Shown here one piece after another: positions 22,792 through 34,548 of a stretch of 64,000 nt of DNA. Source of the stretch: Guyanagaster necrorhizus. Its lineage: Eukaryota > Basidiomycota > Agaricomycetes > Agaricales > Physalacriaceae. A program made the translations under genes and the position numbers. The stretch is taken from contig NW_025064895.1 of assembly GCF_019112545.1 (NCBI RefSeq), positions 1,098,375-1,162,374 on the forward strand. Reading direction: 5' to 3'. The notes below the pieces were generated by a model that ran no database searches, was not told the DNA's origin, and was given only the letters and a program-made list of their open reading frames with translations. The first letter of the stretch is position 1; every line of letters begins with the position of its first letter.

Positions 22792-25383
22792 TCATCCTGA
22801 TTGGGAAGACTTGCCAGAAAAAGTCCTGGCGATCACCGTCGGAAATGGTAATGAGTATCTCTTCGTCAACGACTTGAGTTTCATATAAGACGAGCCCTTC
22901 TGACTCTCTGGATGGGCCGTCATGAGCGACTCGACGCGTTCTGCAGGCGTCTGCGGCGTATCAGCATTCAGCCATATCGAAGGAATCGACGACCCAGATC
23001 CTAAAAGGCATCTCAGCATCTCAAGAAATTTTTTTTTAAAAAAAAAAAGATTCAGGACATACTGCTGTCTTGCCTATATATGCTAGCGCCAGCTAACGTG
23101 ACGTTATCGATTGATCGTCGCGCGAGTTTCTTCCGCGAGGCATGGTCGTCCTCGTTATCCCGAAGAGGCATAATGCACATATCATCTGTAGTTGCGTGCC
23201 GAATCTCCTCCGGATCGCGAGCGACGATTTCGATGTCCTCAATGCTCGTACGGCGGGTTGGTGTGGTGTCTGGAAAGGGGACTGGAAGAGCATTGGGAAT
23301 TGAAGGAGGAAGAGGCGATACTGGCACGGGAGAGCACTCTTTCGGCATGGTAGGTAGTGGAGGAGGAGGATGAGACGATTTGTTGCTGCGCAGGCTGAAC
23401 GACCGTGGGAGGCGTAGGCTTCCCATCGATGCGCGCAGGCTACGTCGCCGTGCAGCCGATACCTTTTCGACACGAGAATGGTCTGCAACTCGGGTCCGTG
23501 CGCTCTTCGCACTGCGGATACTGGCACGGTCGTCGCCCTTGTTCACGGTTTCCACTTGAGCCTCCTCTGCTGTCTCCTCGGGTATGACGTCCTCAGGTAT
23601 TGCCTTGGCAGGTAAAGGCTTCGGTGAGAAGACGAGGGGCGGAGACAAGGGAAACACGGGAGAAGACGAAGATGTGGGGGTCTTGGGTGCTGGTGGAGAT
23701 GGGGTGGGAGAGAGGGGCGGAATGGTCATGACTGTGACTGGGGGAGAACGAGGAAGAGAAACAATTTGGGCTCTTCTAATAACGCCGGTATCCTCCTCAA
23801 AGTCGATATCGTGATCATCTTCCAGTTCATCTAGTTCCCGGGCTAGTTTCTCCGCCTCCTTCCACGAATCGTCCAACTCGGCCTCCAGTTGGGTGATCCG
23901 TGCTCGCGCATCGAGAAGGTCCTTGGTGCGTTTACCATAACTCCCGTTCAGCTGTAGATTACATCACAACGTCAGCAATACAAAGAAAGAACATGCATTC
24001 AAATCCTTCATTTACCTTTCTCAATGTAATTGCCAGGGCGCTGCCCCAGTGTACATCTACCAGCCTTCTGATTTGGCCAATCTGATCCGTTATCCTAACC
24101 AGTTGCTCTGCGAGCGAATCGCACTCGGCGCTTATATCCGATAGCTGAGATGCCACAGTCCCTACCAGACCCGTTCCGCCATCCTTCTCCTTTCCGCTTC
24201 CAGCACCACTAAACGACAACAAGGCCTGTAACAACATTGTTCGTCGATGCATGTTGAACCGATACTTGGATTGTGTCACAGCCTTGAGCGCATCAAGCCG
24301 TTCGAGCTCCGTGGGGAGAGCCTTGTCGAGAATATCGATCGACACGAGGCGGATGAAGGACTCTTGAGCGGATGATCTGATTGCACGCGAGACAATATTC
24401 TGAAGTTCCGCAGAGTCAAAAGTCCCTGCGGTAAGGAGGATGCTGATGAGATAGAAGGAAGGAAAAGAAAAGGTATCATGAAACTGGTACGTACAAAGCG
24501 CAGCCTCTAGTGGTAGACCCTTCCACTTGACGGCTTCCGAATCAAAGTTAACTTTTGGGGGAGGCGGGAGTGTCGGATTTCGAGCAATCGGTTTACTAAT
24601 TGGTGAGGGTGATCGGTTGCTGGTACGTTGAATGCTGAGCGGAGCTACGTCGGAAGAAAAAGGTGGAGGTGTGAGCGAGGGGCGCGAAGTCGAGGAGATA
24701 GATAATAAGGGTTCTTGTGTGATAACATGTGGCGGCGGCGGCGGATGAAATACTCTCTGTGAACAGTCTGAAGTTGGCGACGAGGACTCCGGCATTACAA
24801 TGGTTGGCGGCGGTGGTGATAGTGACAAAAGGGGAGGAGGGGAGGACGTATAGCTAATTGGTGCACTGGGTTCGACAGTGAAGGCAGGCAGCAGCAGAGG
24901 AGACATAGGAGGTGGAGGGGTTGCAATCGGTATAGATGTGAACGCAGGTGATAACGGTGTTAGTGGAGATACTGACGGGGGTGTCAATTTATGGGGTGAT
25001 GAATGTGTAGCCTCGGGCAGCGCTGCAGTATCTGTGGATAGGATCGACGCAGAGTCAAGCTCAGCTCCGTTCTCTGCATCGTCCTGGGAGGCCCTTTCGC
25101 TTATTACCGGCAGCATTATCTTTTCGATCCTGAGCGGTGAGCCTCCAATAGATGCTACTGGAGATGATGGACCTGAACTCAAGTTATACGCCGTCGTAGT
25201 TATGGAGTAGCTGGTATGCGCAGGGCCGCGCGACTGCGCCAAATCGCTGCTCTGAGTTTGACTCGAATCAAGAGCGAGAGACGCGATAGAGGAAGACGGT
25301 TGCCGTGTTCGAGGTCCCATTGGCCTGCTCGTGCGAAAAGAGGACCTGGGAGAAAGGTTGACGGCAACGTCAGATTCTGTCAT
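22792..25383 (-). CDS. Hypothetical proline/serine-rich protein with coiled-coil segment
   Basis: I do not recognise a named family. The ATG at 25381-25383 starts a long disordered N-terminal half rich in Ser and Pro, with runs such as SPPPLLSLSPPPPTI and HPPPPPHV. A folded-looking central region follows, from VKWKGLPLEAALW across an intron into TFDSAELQNIVSRAIRSS, then FIRLVSIDILDKALPTELER and YRFNMHRRTMLLQALLSF. A heptad-like helix (LSDISAECDSLAEQLVRITD) and an acidic helix (EAEKLARELDELEDDHDIDF) come next. The C-terminus is again Ser/Pro/Arg-rich. The last intron contains a run of T followed by A, and the final exon ends at the TGA at 22792-22794. The mix of helical core and long disordered arms suggests a scaffold or cytoskeletal/polarity adaptor. 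That is inference. Confidence 0.7.
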
Positions 25384-28300
25384 TCTGTAACTTTTGGTGA
25401 TGGCCGAAGTGAGTTAATGCGCCTTTGCCCTGAGGGCGAGTATCGGTGAAGGTAGGGGGAGAGTGGCTGGCCTCCAACAAGATAGCAAATGTCAGGCGCT
25501 GAGGCTAGACGGTATCGGACACTTCCCATTCCCACATATGAACGAGGTGGGAGCCTGAAAAATAATGTCAAGCCACGTGAGAAGCAAATTCGGCCCGCAA
25601 CAAAATTAAGAATGGGCGCTTGGAATTTGAAAACGTGAAGGCGGGTGCCTTGAAACTTTCGGAATTGACGGTGGAGGATGTTAGAAAAGGAAATTCATGG
25701 ACAGCGTGTATTGGAGCAAGTCGGTGTTAGTAGGCATAAAATGTTACTGCGATGAATATTCAAGACTCTGTTGCATGGCGATCCGAAGTGATTTATCGAA
25801 AGCGTCGAGCCTTCAAGCTTCGCTGCGTAACATGAGTAAGCCAAAACATACGCACTATAGGGGTATTGAAAATGAAAAAAGTTATTATCACAACAGATTG
25901 AACGATTTGAACATCTTAAGTTGAAATGGGCCTTCTCTTCCTATGAAAAAATATCTTTGTAGTTAGTATAACAGAAAACAAAGATAGGTCATAAATGGAC
26001 GGGTATTCTGAATACCAAACCTGATTCTCATATCCACCCGTAACCATCTGCATAACAATTGATTGCACCCACAGCATTCTCCACAGCCAAGTATGAATGT
26101 TATCACACTTCTTTCTATAAAAGCCCAGCAGAGCAAAACTGCTGGACTAACAATGACCTTGCCGTGAAAAACCTTCTCGCACTAGAACCCGTCATAAATA
26201 AAGGTCAGCAATTCCCAAGAACCGTGCAGGGGACAAACGGCATTACTAACAGAACCATCTCTCTCTCCACTTTCGCCTACGACATTTCCGATTGTCGCCA
26301 CACGCCACCAGAATGAGATCGAGCACAACGGCACAAGGACTACGCAACGCTGTATCATGGAGAATCATGGCCACGTAGCCGGTTATGCTTCCCCCTTCTC
26401 TCCACTTGCCGCATACTTCGCTTCTCCCGCTTACTCTCCCGTAAGCGACATCGGGATCCTTTACCCGACTCGGCTTTCATGTCAGTGCGGTCTTGAGATG
26501 GGAAAGTGCGCAGTGAATGCATAATATTAGTGGTTGGCAAATACATTCACCCGAGAGGAGACATCCGCAGTGCGCGTACCGGGTCTTCTGAGAGAGATCA
26601 GAGCATCAGCGATGTGACAAGAAGAGATCAAGAACGCAGATTTAGAGATTTACATTCCATGCCTGGCAAGTGACGTAGAACATCAACTATAACTGGCGTT
26701 CCCTCGATCACATTGGTGTAGTTCGAGACCATTGGACTTCAAGTGACGCTCCGCAAGGTACCTACCTCTTCGTGGCGAAAGTGGCATGTGTACCGACGAT
26801 GAAAGTCAACACGACCATGGAAGCTGACGAAGAGAACATGAAGCCAAGACATCTACACATTTTGGGGATGAGAAAACACCATCGAACGATAGGCAAGTAG
26901 TTGACGTGTAGTACTCAGCTTCCGCATTTTTTTTTCCGGTACGGTAAGTGACTAACAAACGCACACGAAAATCAGCTGTAGTCACTGATGGCTCTGCTCA
27001 TCCTTGCATAATATGAGCGGAATACGCACATGTCGAAAAGAAAAAACGCTGCAGTTTTCGTCAACTATCCCAAATTTCAGTGCCTACTTTGACAAATCAA
27101 CGAATGATAGGGCAAACCTTCGTTCGGATATGCACTCACTGGTCCTGTTTTGTGGGAACAGACGCATGACTTGGACTTACCGGACTCTGCCCGGGATGTT
27201 CCCTTGATGATACGCCACTGCGTCACCGTCTCAGCAAGCAGGGGGGTACAAAGTTGGGTTCCACATACAAAGGCAACGTCCCACATACACAAAGTCGGCG
27301 GAAATCGAGGGTTCTCTCGTAAGGTATCATGCCGCTGTAGTCCATGTTAGGTTGGTCCAGAAGCGAAAAGTCTGCGAAGCATTTAGAAAGTATACTTGAG
27401 TGGAGTAGTGCTTGTACAAATTTACCTACCGGCATTTCTAGTAGAACATTCAAATTGCTATACCCTCCTGGTTGTCATCTGAAGAGGATATTAGAGGGAA
27501 AAAGCCAGTTCGCCCAGTCATTTCGGCACGGCTATATGTTAAGTGGACGCGTCAGAGAGTCCCACCAGTCCTTCAACCGCCTCTGTGACGTACCTGGATT
27601 GTTGATAACACAACAGCATGCCATTTCCAACACGAAGACTGACGGATTCTTCTCATAACCACGCAGAGCCAAAGGTGCACGTGCCGACCATGCCAAGACA
27701 GCACCCCAGCGATATAAGACAAGTATTTAGTTTTTCTGGAACTCCTGTGAACATTTCAAAGGCAATCAGACCGACCTCGATGGATTAAATACTATATAAT
27801 GGCTCACGTATGAATTTTTGCCAGGATATACCCACCGAATTTGTGTGGAATTCATGGAAGTCAACTCTCACAACCATTCCTGCACCTAGCTGTCAAGGCC
27901 TAAACAGTATAAACACCCTCCTCAGACGGCAGTTTGCAACACTGTACACAGGATGTACAATGTTGAGACACCTACGAAGCAGAATTGCATGTCGTGTAGC
28001 TGTTCCAATATGCGAGAACACTAATGGCAGGGAGATGCATAGCTGAAATCAGCGATATGGGCGTAAGGGAAGAATTGCTGGATGACATGCATTATGTTGC
28101 AGTGACAGGCCTCTCGGACTGTTGCGTAGTCGAAAGTCGAAAAAACAAAAAAAGGAAGGAGCTATCCCGTGAGCCGAAGTCAGGTTCGGTGCATCCTCGG
28201 GTCCAGCTCATATTCATATCGCCGGATGATGAACGGCACCAGACTTGCCCTCCATCTAAGGGTGAGTGTAACGAGCGTGCCGAGATATCACTGAATACTC

Positions 28301-29025
28301 ATGAAGAACTGGGGGCAGTGAAGAAAATGGGGACTGGATTCGCGACTTGACCCCCCAATTCCTGCTCCAAATATGAATTCTACAGGGGATGCCCATCAAT
28401 TATCCAATTCATGAGACTTTTCAGCAAAGAAAGGCCCGAGTCGGATCAGAGTTGCAGGAGGAGAATGGCGTATCTGTTCAACGGAGCTATAAGGGAGCAA
28501 GGAGGGTTGGAGCCTGCCGTTGAAAGATTTGCGACACAATTCCTCAGCTGTTGGCCTTCTTTCGTGATAGTGGTTCTTCACGCAAGAGTATCATTTCCCC
28601 GGGTGAAGTCTCGCGTCTGCCGTTTGCGCCAAGGCAACAATCTTCCACTCCCTCATTTCATTGCTTCTGAGAATCCTCCACGCAACTGCTTACGCCAGAA
28701 CCATTTCTTACACCATGGAACTTTCCTTTTCGCATGGACAACGCCACTGGATCTCTATGAGCAAGAAATTGCGAAGCAAAACTTGATGGTCGTGTAGATC
28801 ATTATTCCTGCAGACGAGAGCACTAGTGCTGAAACGAGGAATAACGTGAAGAATGGAATGCAAGATCTATCGGTACGCTTGAGTCCTGTAGGATGGGCTT
28901 TAGGCAATCTCCGGCTAAACAAAATCCCGACCGTGTCTGATGAGAAATGAGAAACAACGGACACAAAGAATTACTACACGTACATCCATTATTTAATTAT
29001 CAAAGAGAATTAAATAACGTTACCT
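25384..29025. other. Gene-poor region of 3.6 kb
   Basis: Only short frames with no shared motifs are found here on either strand. A minus-strand segment near 28770-28870 (FFTLFLVSALVLSSAGIMIY) could be a membrane helix, but it has no supporting exons. No terminal inverted repeats, transposase motifs or tandem arrays were seen by eye. It may be decayed sequence or hold non-coding transcripts. Confidence 0.45.
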
Positions 29026-31436
29026 TTAAAAGGTTTGTGGAAACCTACAAGCTCCTGGCCCAAATCCTCTGTCCTCCCCCAAAGCTTTATCGACGACACT
29101 CATCATTGCCAGCACCTTCTCCTCCTCCCACTTCTTCGCTACTACCTGTATACCCACCGGCATGCCTTTCATAGGCATGGGATCATAGAATGGCTTCTTC
29201 CATCTATAAAGCTGATCCTCCAGGATGCTCACTTTGTCAGATGAGCGCGTCCACTCTTCCGTCAATCCGTCCTTCTCAGGGTCAACCCGCGTCACAGGAA
29301 TGCACCCGGCACTGCTCTGGACGATGTTGTAAAGTACAGTGCCCATGACCAGAGGAGAAAGCCTTGTCGCACCACTGTACACGCCAAGACTCAGTGACCA
29401 TGATATCTCACCAAAAACAGGAAGCACTCACCCCTCAGGCAACTGCGGAAGGGCCTGAACCGGAGCTATGATCCCGTCGAACCCATACCTGTTCCAGACC
29501 TGATATGACAAGGTTGTTAGAACATTCATCACGCCGCCGGGACGACCTCACATTCATATAGAACATTCGGTTGTAATCCTGCTTCTTTCGAGTCCATTTG
29601 CTGTATTCAGAATATGACTTGGAGCCTGCAACAAGGAGGATGTCTGCGGCCCTCCAATCCCCCAGGATCTTGGAAACGATAAGGTGAGCAAAAGCTTTCA
29701 GCGGGTCTGTGCGGTTGATTAAATCAACGCTGATTGCAGTTGCATGAAAAGACATAAAACGGAGCCTTACATGGAACTCTTGAGCCATAGACGACCAATT
29801 TAAGTGTATCGTCCTGGAGTGAAGATCGGATGAGGAATCAGCGTCAGTTATTCAAGCAACCCACCAGAGCATCGGGACCAAGATTGCTTAGCATGTTTCT
29901 GTACGAGTCTGAAGAGTTAAGCGCAACAAATGCTAGTAATGCTTCATGTACTAATCTTAACGAGTTAGAATCCTTCTTCCGAAGAGGAAAAAACGCTAGC
30001 GCTGACCATTAGGAGGCTCAAACTCAATGCACTCATGGCCATGCTTTCGCAACGCGCTGACAGTTTCCAAAACTGCACGTTTATTAGCCGGAGAGGATTT
30101 AACAAATCCATCTGAAATGCCTTCATGTGATACACACGCGCTCCAAGATACTATACACGAACCTGACGTATAATAGCCAAATTTGAGCTTCTCGGGCAAA
30201 TTGGGCTCCCGATAGGGCATAGGAGGAACATGTGAAATGGCATCTGGCATACCGAACAGGGTGCGACAGAAGAGCTTCAAATCTTCGACCGACCTAAATG
30301 AATTGAAACTGTGTTAATTGACCTGACAGTTCGAATGAAGGAGTAGCTGGCCTAGCCATGGGCCCATTGATTGCTATCAGTCCTTCAAAACCGGGATCGG
30401 GCCCTAGGAGTGAATATAGAAATCAGACATGACAACGATACGGACAGTAACATACCTCTACATCCAAACGTAGAGACCCTAGGGACGGACGGCATGAGAG
30501 AGTAAACACCGCAGTATGCAGAGGGGATGCGTAGACTTCCGGCAATGTCAGAGCCTATGCCCAAAGCAGAGCCGTCCATGGCGATAATAGCCCCCTCGCC
30601 TCCAGAACTACCACCACAAGTGTAACCTGGGTTGTATGGGTTGGTAGTGCGTCCCCACAAGGGGTTATTGCATTCAAAGGAAAGCATAGTCTGGGGAACG
30701 TTTGTCTTGACCATCGGAATGCCTCCTGCAGCGATAATATGGTCGACGAGCTACAACATAGTATTACTTTGAGAGTTCATTTAGCATATGAATAAAGGCG
30801 TACCGCTGCGTTCTCCTCTGCTGGATCGTTAGCCCACTGAGTGAAGCCAATCGTTGTGTCGTAACCCTTGACTCTATCTGCTCTGCGTAAGAGTCGAAGA
30901 AATACCTCAATTGTTAATAATACTCACAGAGATCCTGCATATATGCATGAATACGACGCCCTAAGTGACAGGAGAATGAGTACACACCTTTACACTGAAC
31001 GGAACTCCGTGCAGGGGCCCATGGATCTTCTTGGTAGCTGCGAACTCAGCATCAAGGTCCTTAGCCTGTGCACGCGCGTCCTTGAACATGACTGTACCTA
31101 TGGGTCAGCTCCAGCGCGCTAGCCAGCTTGTGCAGCTCAAACCTTCTGTCAAGCAATTCGTCGCCGCCTGAGCCTCAACGGCCTGCGCGATGTACGCTTC
31201 GAGGACCTCAGTTGCGGTCCATTCTCCGCTCTCGATACGAGATACGATGTCGCAAGCTGCAGGTATCCATGGTAAGTAAACTTAAACGCAGAGGAACTGT
31301 CCACACCGGTCGCCTGCAAGTACTTCTCACAATCACTGCTCTTGCCAGAGGAGCTCTCCACCTCCTCCAAAAGACGAGCACGTTCAACACGTTTTTCGTG
31401 GACAATGGCCTTGTTGGAGGAGAAACTGGACCCCAT
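29026..31436 (-). CDS. Amidase-signature enzyme (acetamidase / fatty-acid amide hydrolase type)
   Basis: This is an amidase-signature hydrolase expected to cleave a C-N bond of a small amide, acting through a Ser-cisSer-Lys triad. The ATG at 31434-31436 begins a helical N-terminus (MGSSFSSNKAIVHEKRVERA). Later exons give ADIVSRIESGEWTATEV, GPLHGVPFSVKD with the likely catalytic Lys, RVKGYDTTIGFTQWAND, MVKTNVPQTMLSFECNNPLWG, NPYNPGYTCGGSSGGEGA (signature) and IGSDIAGSLRIPSAYCGVY with the Ser nucleophile. The C-terminal part has GTVLYNIVQSSAGCIPVTRV and MKGMPVGIQVVAKKWEEEKV and stops at 29026-29028. There is no signal peptide. The triad residues look intact. The substrate cannot be told from sequence. 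Confidence 0.87.
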
Positions 31437-31751
31437 GCAAGACGTTCGCTGTAGAGCCGCTGTCGTGGATCCCCCGGGTCCGAGACGGGGTCGGCAATTT
31501 AAACTAGCATGTGAATACCGGCCCCGCCTCCACCGATATTATGTAGCACTTGGTTTCATCGGTAAAGAGAATGGTGGTAGCAAAGAAAGCTCTTTATCAC
31601 CTTTGATGGACGGCTGCTTGATATGGGTTAGCGAACTTGCGTTGATCGGAAGCTTGCAGATTGTTCATTATTCCAACAAGATAAATAAGAGTAGAAAAGG
31701 GTTGACAAGGGTAGGGTAGCACAAATCTGTACGGTAAGTTACTAGAATATA
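31437..31751. other. Short intergenic stretch
   Basis: This 315-bp spacer lies between the amidase start and the stop of the WAPL-like gene, on the same strand. It should hold the amidase promoter. Nothing else is seen. Confidence 0.45.
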
Positions 31752-34435
31752 TTACTTCTGCTTGTCACGAAGATCCTGGAGAAACCTGATAACGTCCTTC
31801 GCGACATCTTCCCCTTTGTTTCCCTCTCCATCAGCCTCTCCACCTTTGATGACAGCATAGAAAGCGGCAAGGTCAGCCGCATGTTCTACCAAGGAGTTCA
31901 GCTGTACGGTACGTGTCGTCTTGGTGGGACAAAGCCCATCTAGGATGACGGTCTGGTTCTTTTCGTTTCCTTTCATGAGTAATCCAAAAAGGACAGAAAG
32001 ATGGCCCAGCAGGAAGGATGCGTCCGCGCTTTGCAGTGGATCAGAACCCAAAGCGGGAGAAGGCTGACGCTCCATTTTGACCTTTGGGTCCTCAGAGATA
32101 GGAACTTGATGGAGGTAAACTCGAGCCAGGAGATTAAGCGCATTGGCGGGGTGACGGCAGCAGCATTTATGCAGGCAGGCAGGCTTCGTCAAGGTACAGG
32201 AAGGATCAAAGACTAGAACAGAGAGATCAGCCCACTGATGCCGAGAAGATGGAATGATGCATACGCAAATCCCGTAGGACATCCTTCGCGTCTTCGACTT
32301 CTTGAACCAGATTGGTGAAAAGGCCGAGCGCAAGGCAGAGTCGGTCTAGAACACGAGCCTGGGATATATCGTCCTCAGAATTTTCTTTGTCGTCGAGCTC
32401 TATATCGCTCTCCTCCTTCTTCACCTCGGTGTTCGTTTTGCCGTTCAGCGTCTTTGCTTTTCCTTGACGTTCATGACGTATGCGATCGGCCCTGACGATT
32501 GTTCGAATGATGAACAGTGGCGCTGACGGATGCGCAAGGACGTTCTCGCACCAGTCCTGGTCTCTGTGACTGAGGCTAACCAGAACGCGAAATATCATAT
32601 CTAAGCAATCGTCTGTTGTAGAAAATCAGCCGCTGGAAACTCCTAATCTTACAATGGCGCACCGACGTCTGCATTGCTACCGGACTTGGAACTCTTCATC
32701 GCAATTTCGGTGCAGACTGCACAAGAGATTAGCCCATTAAGGAGCCAATCATCTCGCGCTTTCTCAATAAGATTTCTTGACTGAACACTACTGTACCCAG
32801 GGCCCGCCCATTGGCCAAGGAGGAAGCTGTCAAACAGTCGCAAGATATTATGAGTGCTTGAGAAGTCTATACTTTTATCATAACGGGTAGTTGTCGACGG
32901 GAAGGGTTTATCCAAATGATGACGAAGCGACTTGAGTAATGATGCGAAGTGAACTGTAGACAGAAACGAAGGTGGAAGAGCTGCCAGAGCATGTGTTATT
33001 AACAGAGATGTTGAAACCTAAAAGAGTTTGAGGGCGGGAGGGCCTCGAAGGAGCAATGCGACTCACAGCAACTCCGTCTGCAAATAGAGAGGACGAGGAA
33101 ATAGTTGAGTGGATTGAACGTAACTGAATAAGACGGTTTAGTAAATGGTCGCCTATAAGCCCGTTGTATTTACCAAAATCTGTTCGTTTTTCTTGACTCC
33201 CAGTTTACGAAGCTGGATATCCGGAGAACTTCCTGCTATGATTAACAAAAGGTCGGTTTCAGGGGTGAGGCAGGCAAGCATAGCAAAGAGCGTTGTTGCG
33301 AAATATGACGTTGGCACGGAGCTGGTGGATGGCGAACTGGAGCGTTCAGCGACATCGGCTAGAGACACGTCGTCTCTAGCGACGAGTGCCGAGAAAAAGG
33401 CCAGAATAAGGTCTAAAATCTGAAAGGAGCTCAGAGAGAGCGAGATGCGCAGGCGTCAGACCAACCTGGTCTTTCCCATCTCCTGCACCATTATCGACGA
33501 AGGTGTCCCAGGTTTGACCGATAAAGTCTGCTGCTTTGGCCTTGCGAGTAAAATCAGAGTCGCAGAGTTTTGTCGCTATTTCCAAAGCACTGGATCCCAT
33601 AAGTATAGCATGACATTCAGAAGATGGACTCTCACCTCGCCCTTCGCAAGCCCACGGCGCCATCTTTATCCATGCCTTCAATGAGATATCCAACCTCGTC
33701 CAAGAATCTTCTATTCTCTCCCTTGCTCCGGAGCTCCGTGATACTCTTCAGCGGGTTCATCATTCCATTGGGAAGAGGTTCAGGGACGAGAACATTATGA
33801 TAGGCCTTGCCTCTCGATTTGCTCTTGGACCTTTTGGGGGAAGACGAGGTAGGTGTCGCAGGATCGGAATCAGAATGCGACTGCGATTGGGAAGGCTGAG
33901 GATACAGATCGTCCTCTGACATGTCGACGCCCCAACGAGAGCGGAGAGAAGAATATGACTCCCGGTCGAGAAAGTCATCATCTTCGAGACCTAGGCCATT
34001 TGCAGAGGAATTTACGGGCAAGGAAACGAGAAAGGATCTTGATTTTCCGGCATAGGTACGTTTTGTCGGGGCACGAGGCTGTGGGGGTGGTAGATCTGGA
34101 AAGGGCACTGTTGGTTTCGGCGGCGAGAGAATGGATGGCAACGAAGGCGTCCGTCGAGCTAGACTCGGTGTGGAATTTCCTGACCGGCTAGTGCTGTCTA
34201 TTGAGGACTCCGTTTTTGACCGCCCCAGCATGCGCCTTGCAAGCTTTCCTGGGGATCCCGACGATGACACTGCTGGCGATGCCGTTTCGAATATTTGGGA
34301 CAAGTCTCTCGGTATTTTGGAGGGCGTTGGCGGGGTGGTGCGCCTTCGCCACTTCGGAACATCTTCATCGCTGTCGATGGCTTCGCTGAGTTTCCTTTTG
34401 GTAGAATTACGACTGTAGGTACGAGGAAAGGACAT
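31752..34435 (-). CDS. WPL1: WAPL-type cohesin release factor
   Basis: This nuclear protein resembles the Wapl/Rad61 family, which opens the cohesin ring with Pds5. The ATG at 34433-34435 starts a disordered basic Ser/Pro-rich arm (KRKLSEAIDSDEDVPKW, LARRTPSLPSILSPPKPT). The conserved WAPL-type helical block then begins: NPLKSITELRSKGENRRFLD, EVGYLIEGMDKDGAVGLRR, LEIATKLCDSDFTRKAKAAD, FIGQTWDTFVDNG and SYFATTLFAMLACLTPETDL. Further helical exons follow, including VLVSLSHRDQDWCENVL, LCLALGLFTNLVQEVEDAKD, SVLFGLLMKGNEKNQTVI and a C-terminal VIRFLQDLRDKQK, with the stop at 31752-31754. The SITELRS-to-FIGQTWD stretch is my main basis for the family call. It is divergent from BIR1. Confidence 0.82.
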
Positions 34436-34548
34436 GGATGTGGCCGACCAGGGCGGACCGTGCCACCAAGGAGAATTCGGCGGTTGTCACACAAGTGACG
34501 ACGCGTCACCTTGTCACGGTCAACAGACGGCTCATTACCCTCAGAGTA
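34436..34548. promoter_or_regulatory. 113-bp bidirectional promoter with ACGCGT box
   Basis: The ATGs of the WAPL-like and BIR1-like genes are only 113 bp apart on opposite strands. Within this gap, ACGCGT at 34501-34506 lies inside a palindromic context (GTGACGACGCGTCAC). ACGCGT is the MCB element bound by MBF in yeasts to drive G1/S genes. Function here is inferred. Confidence 0.5.

Noticed and set aside
27548..27556. ACGCGT as an MCB element
   Set aside because: The hexamer occurs several times in the window as expected by chance, and here it is not in a promoter of any supported gene.
28411..28797. 128-codon plus-strand open frame in the gene-poor region
   Set aside because: No domain, no splice support, and stop-rich neighbouring frames.
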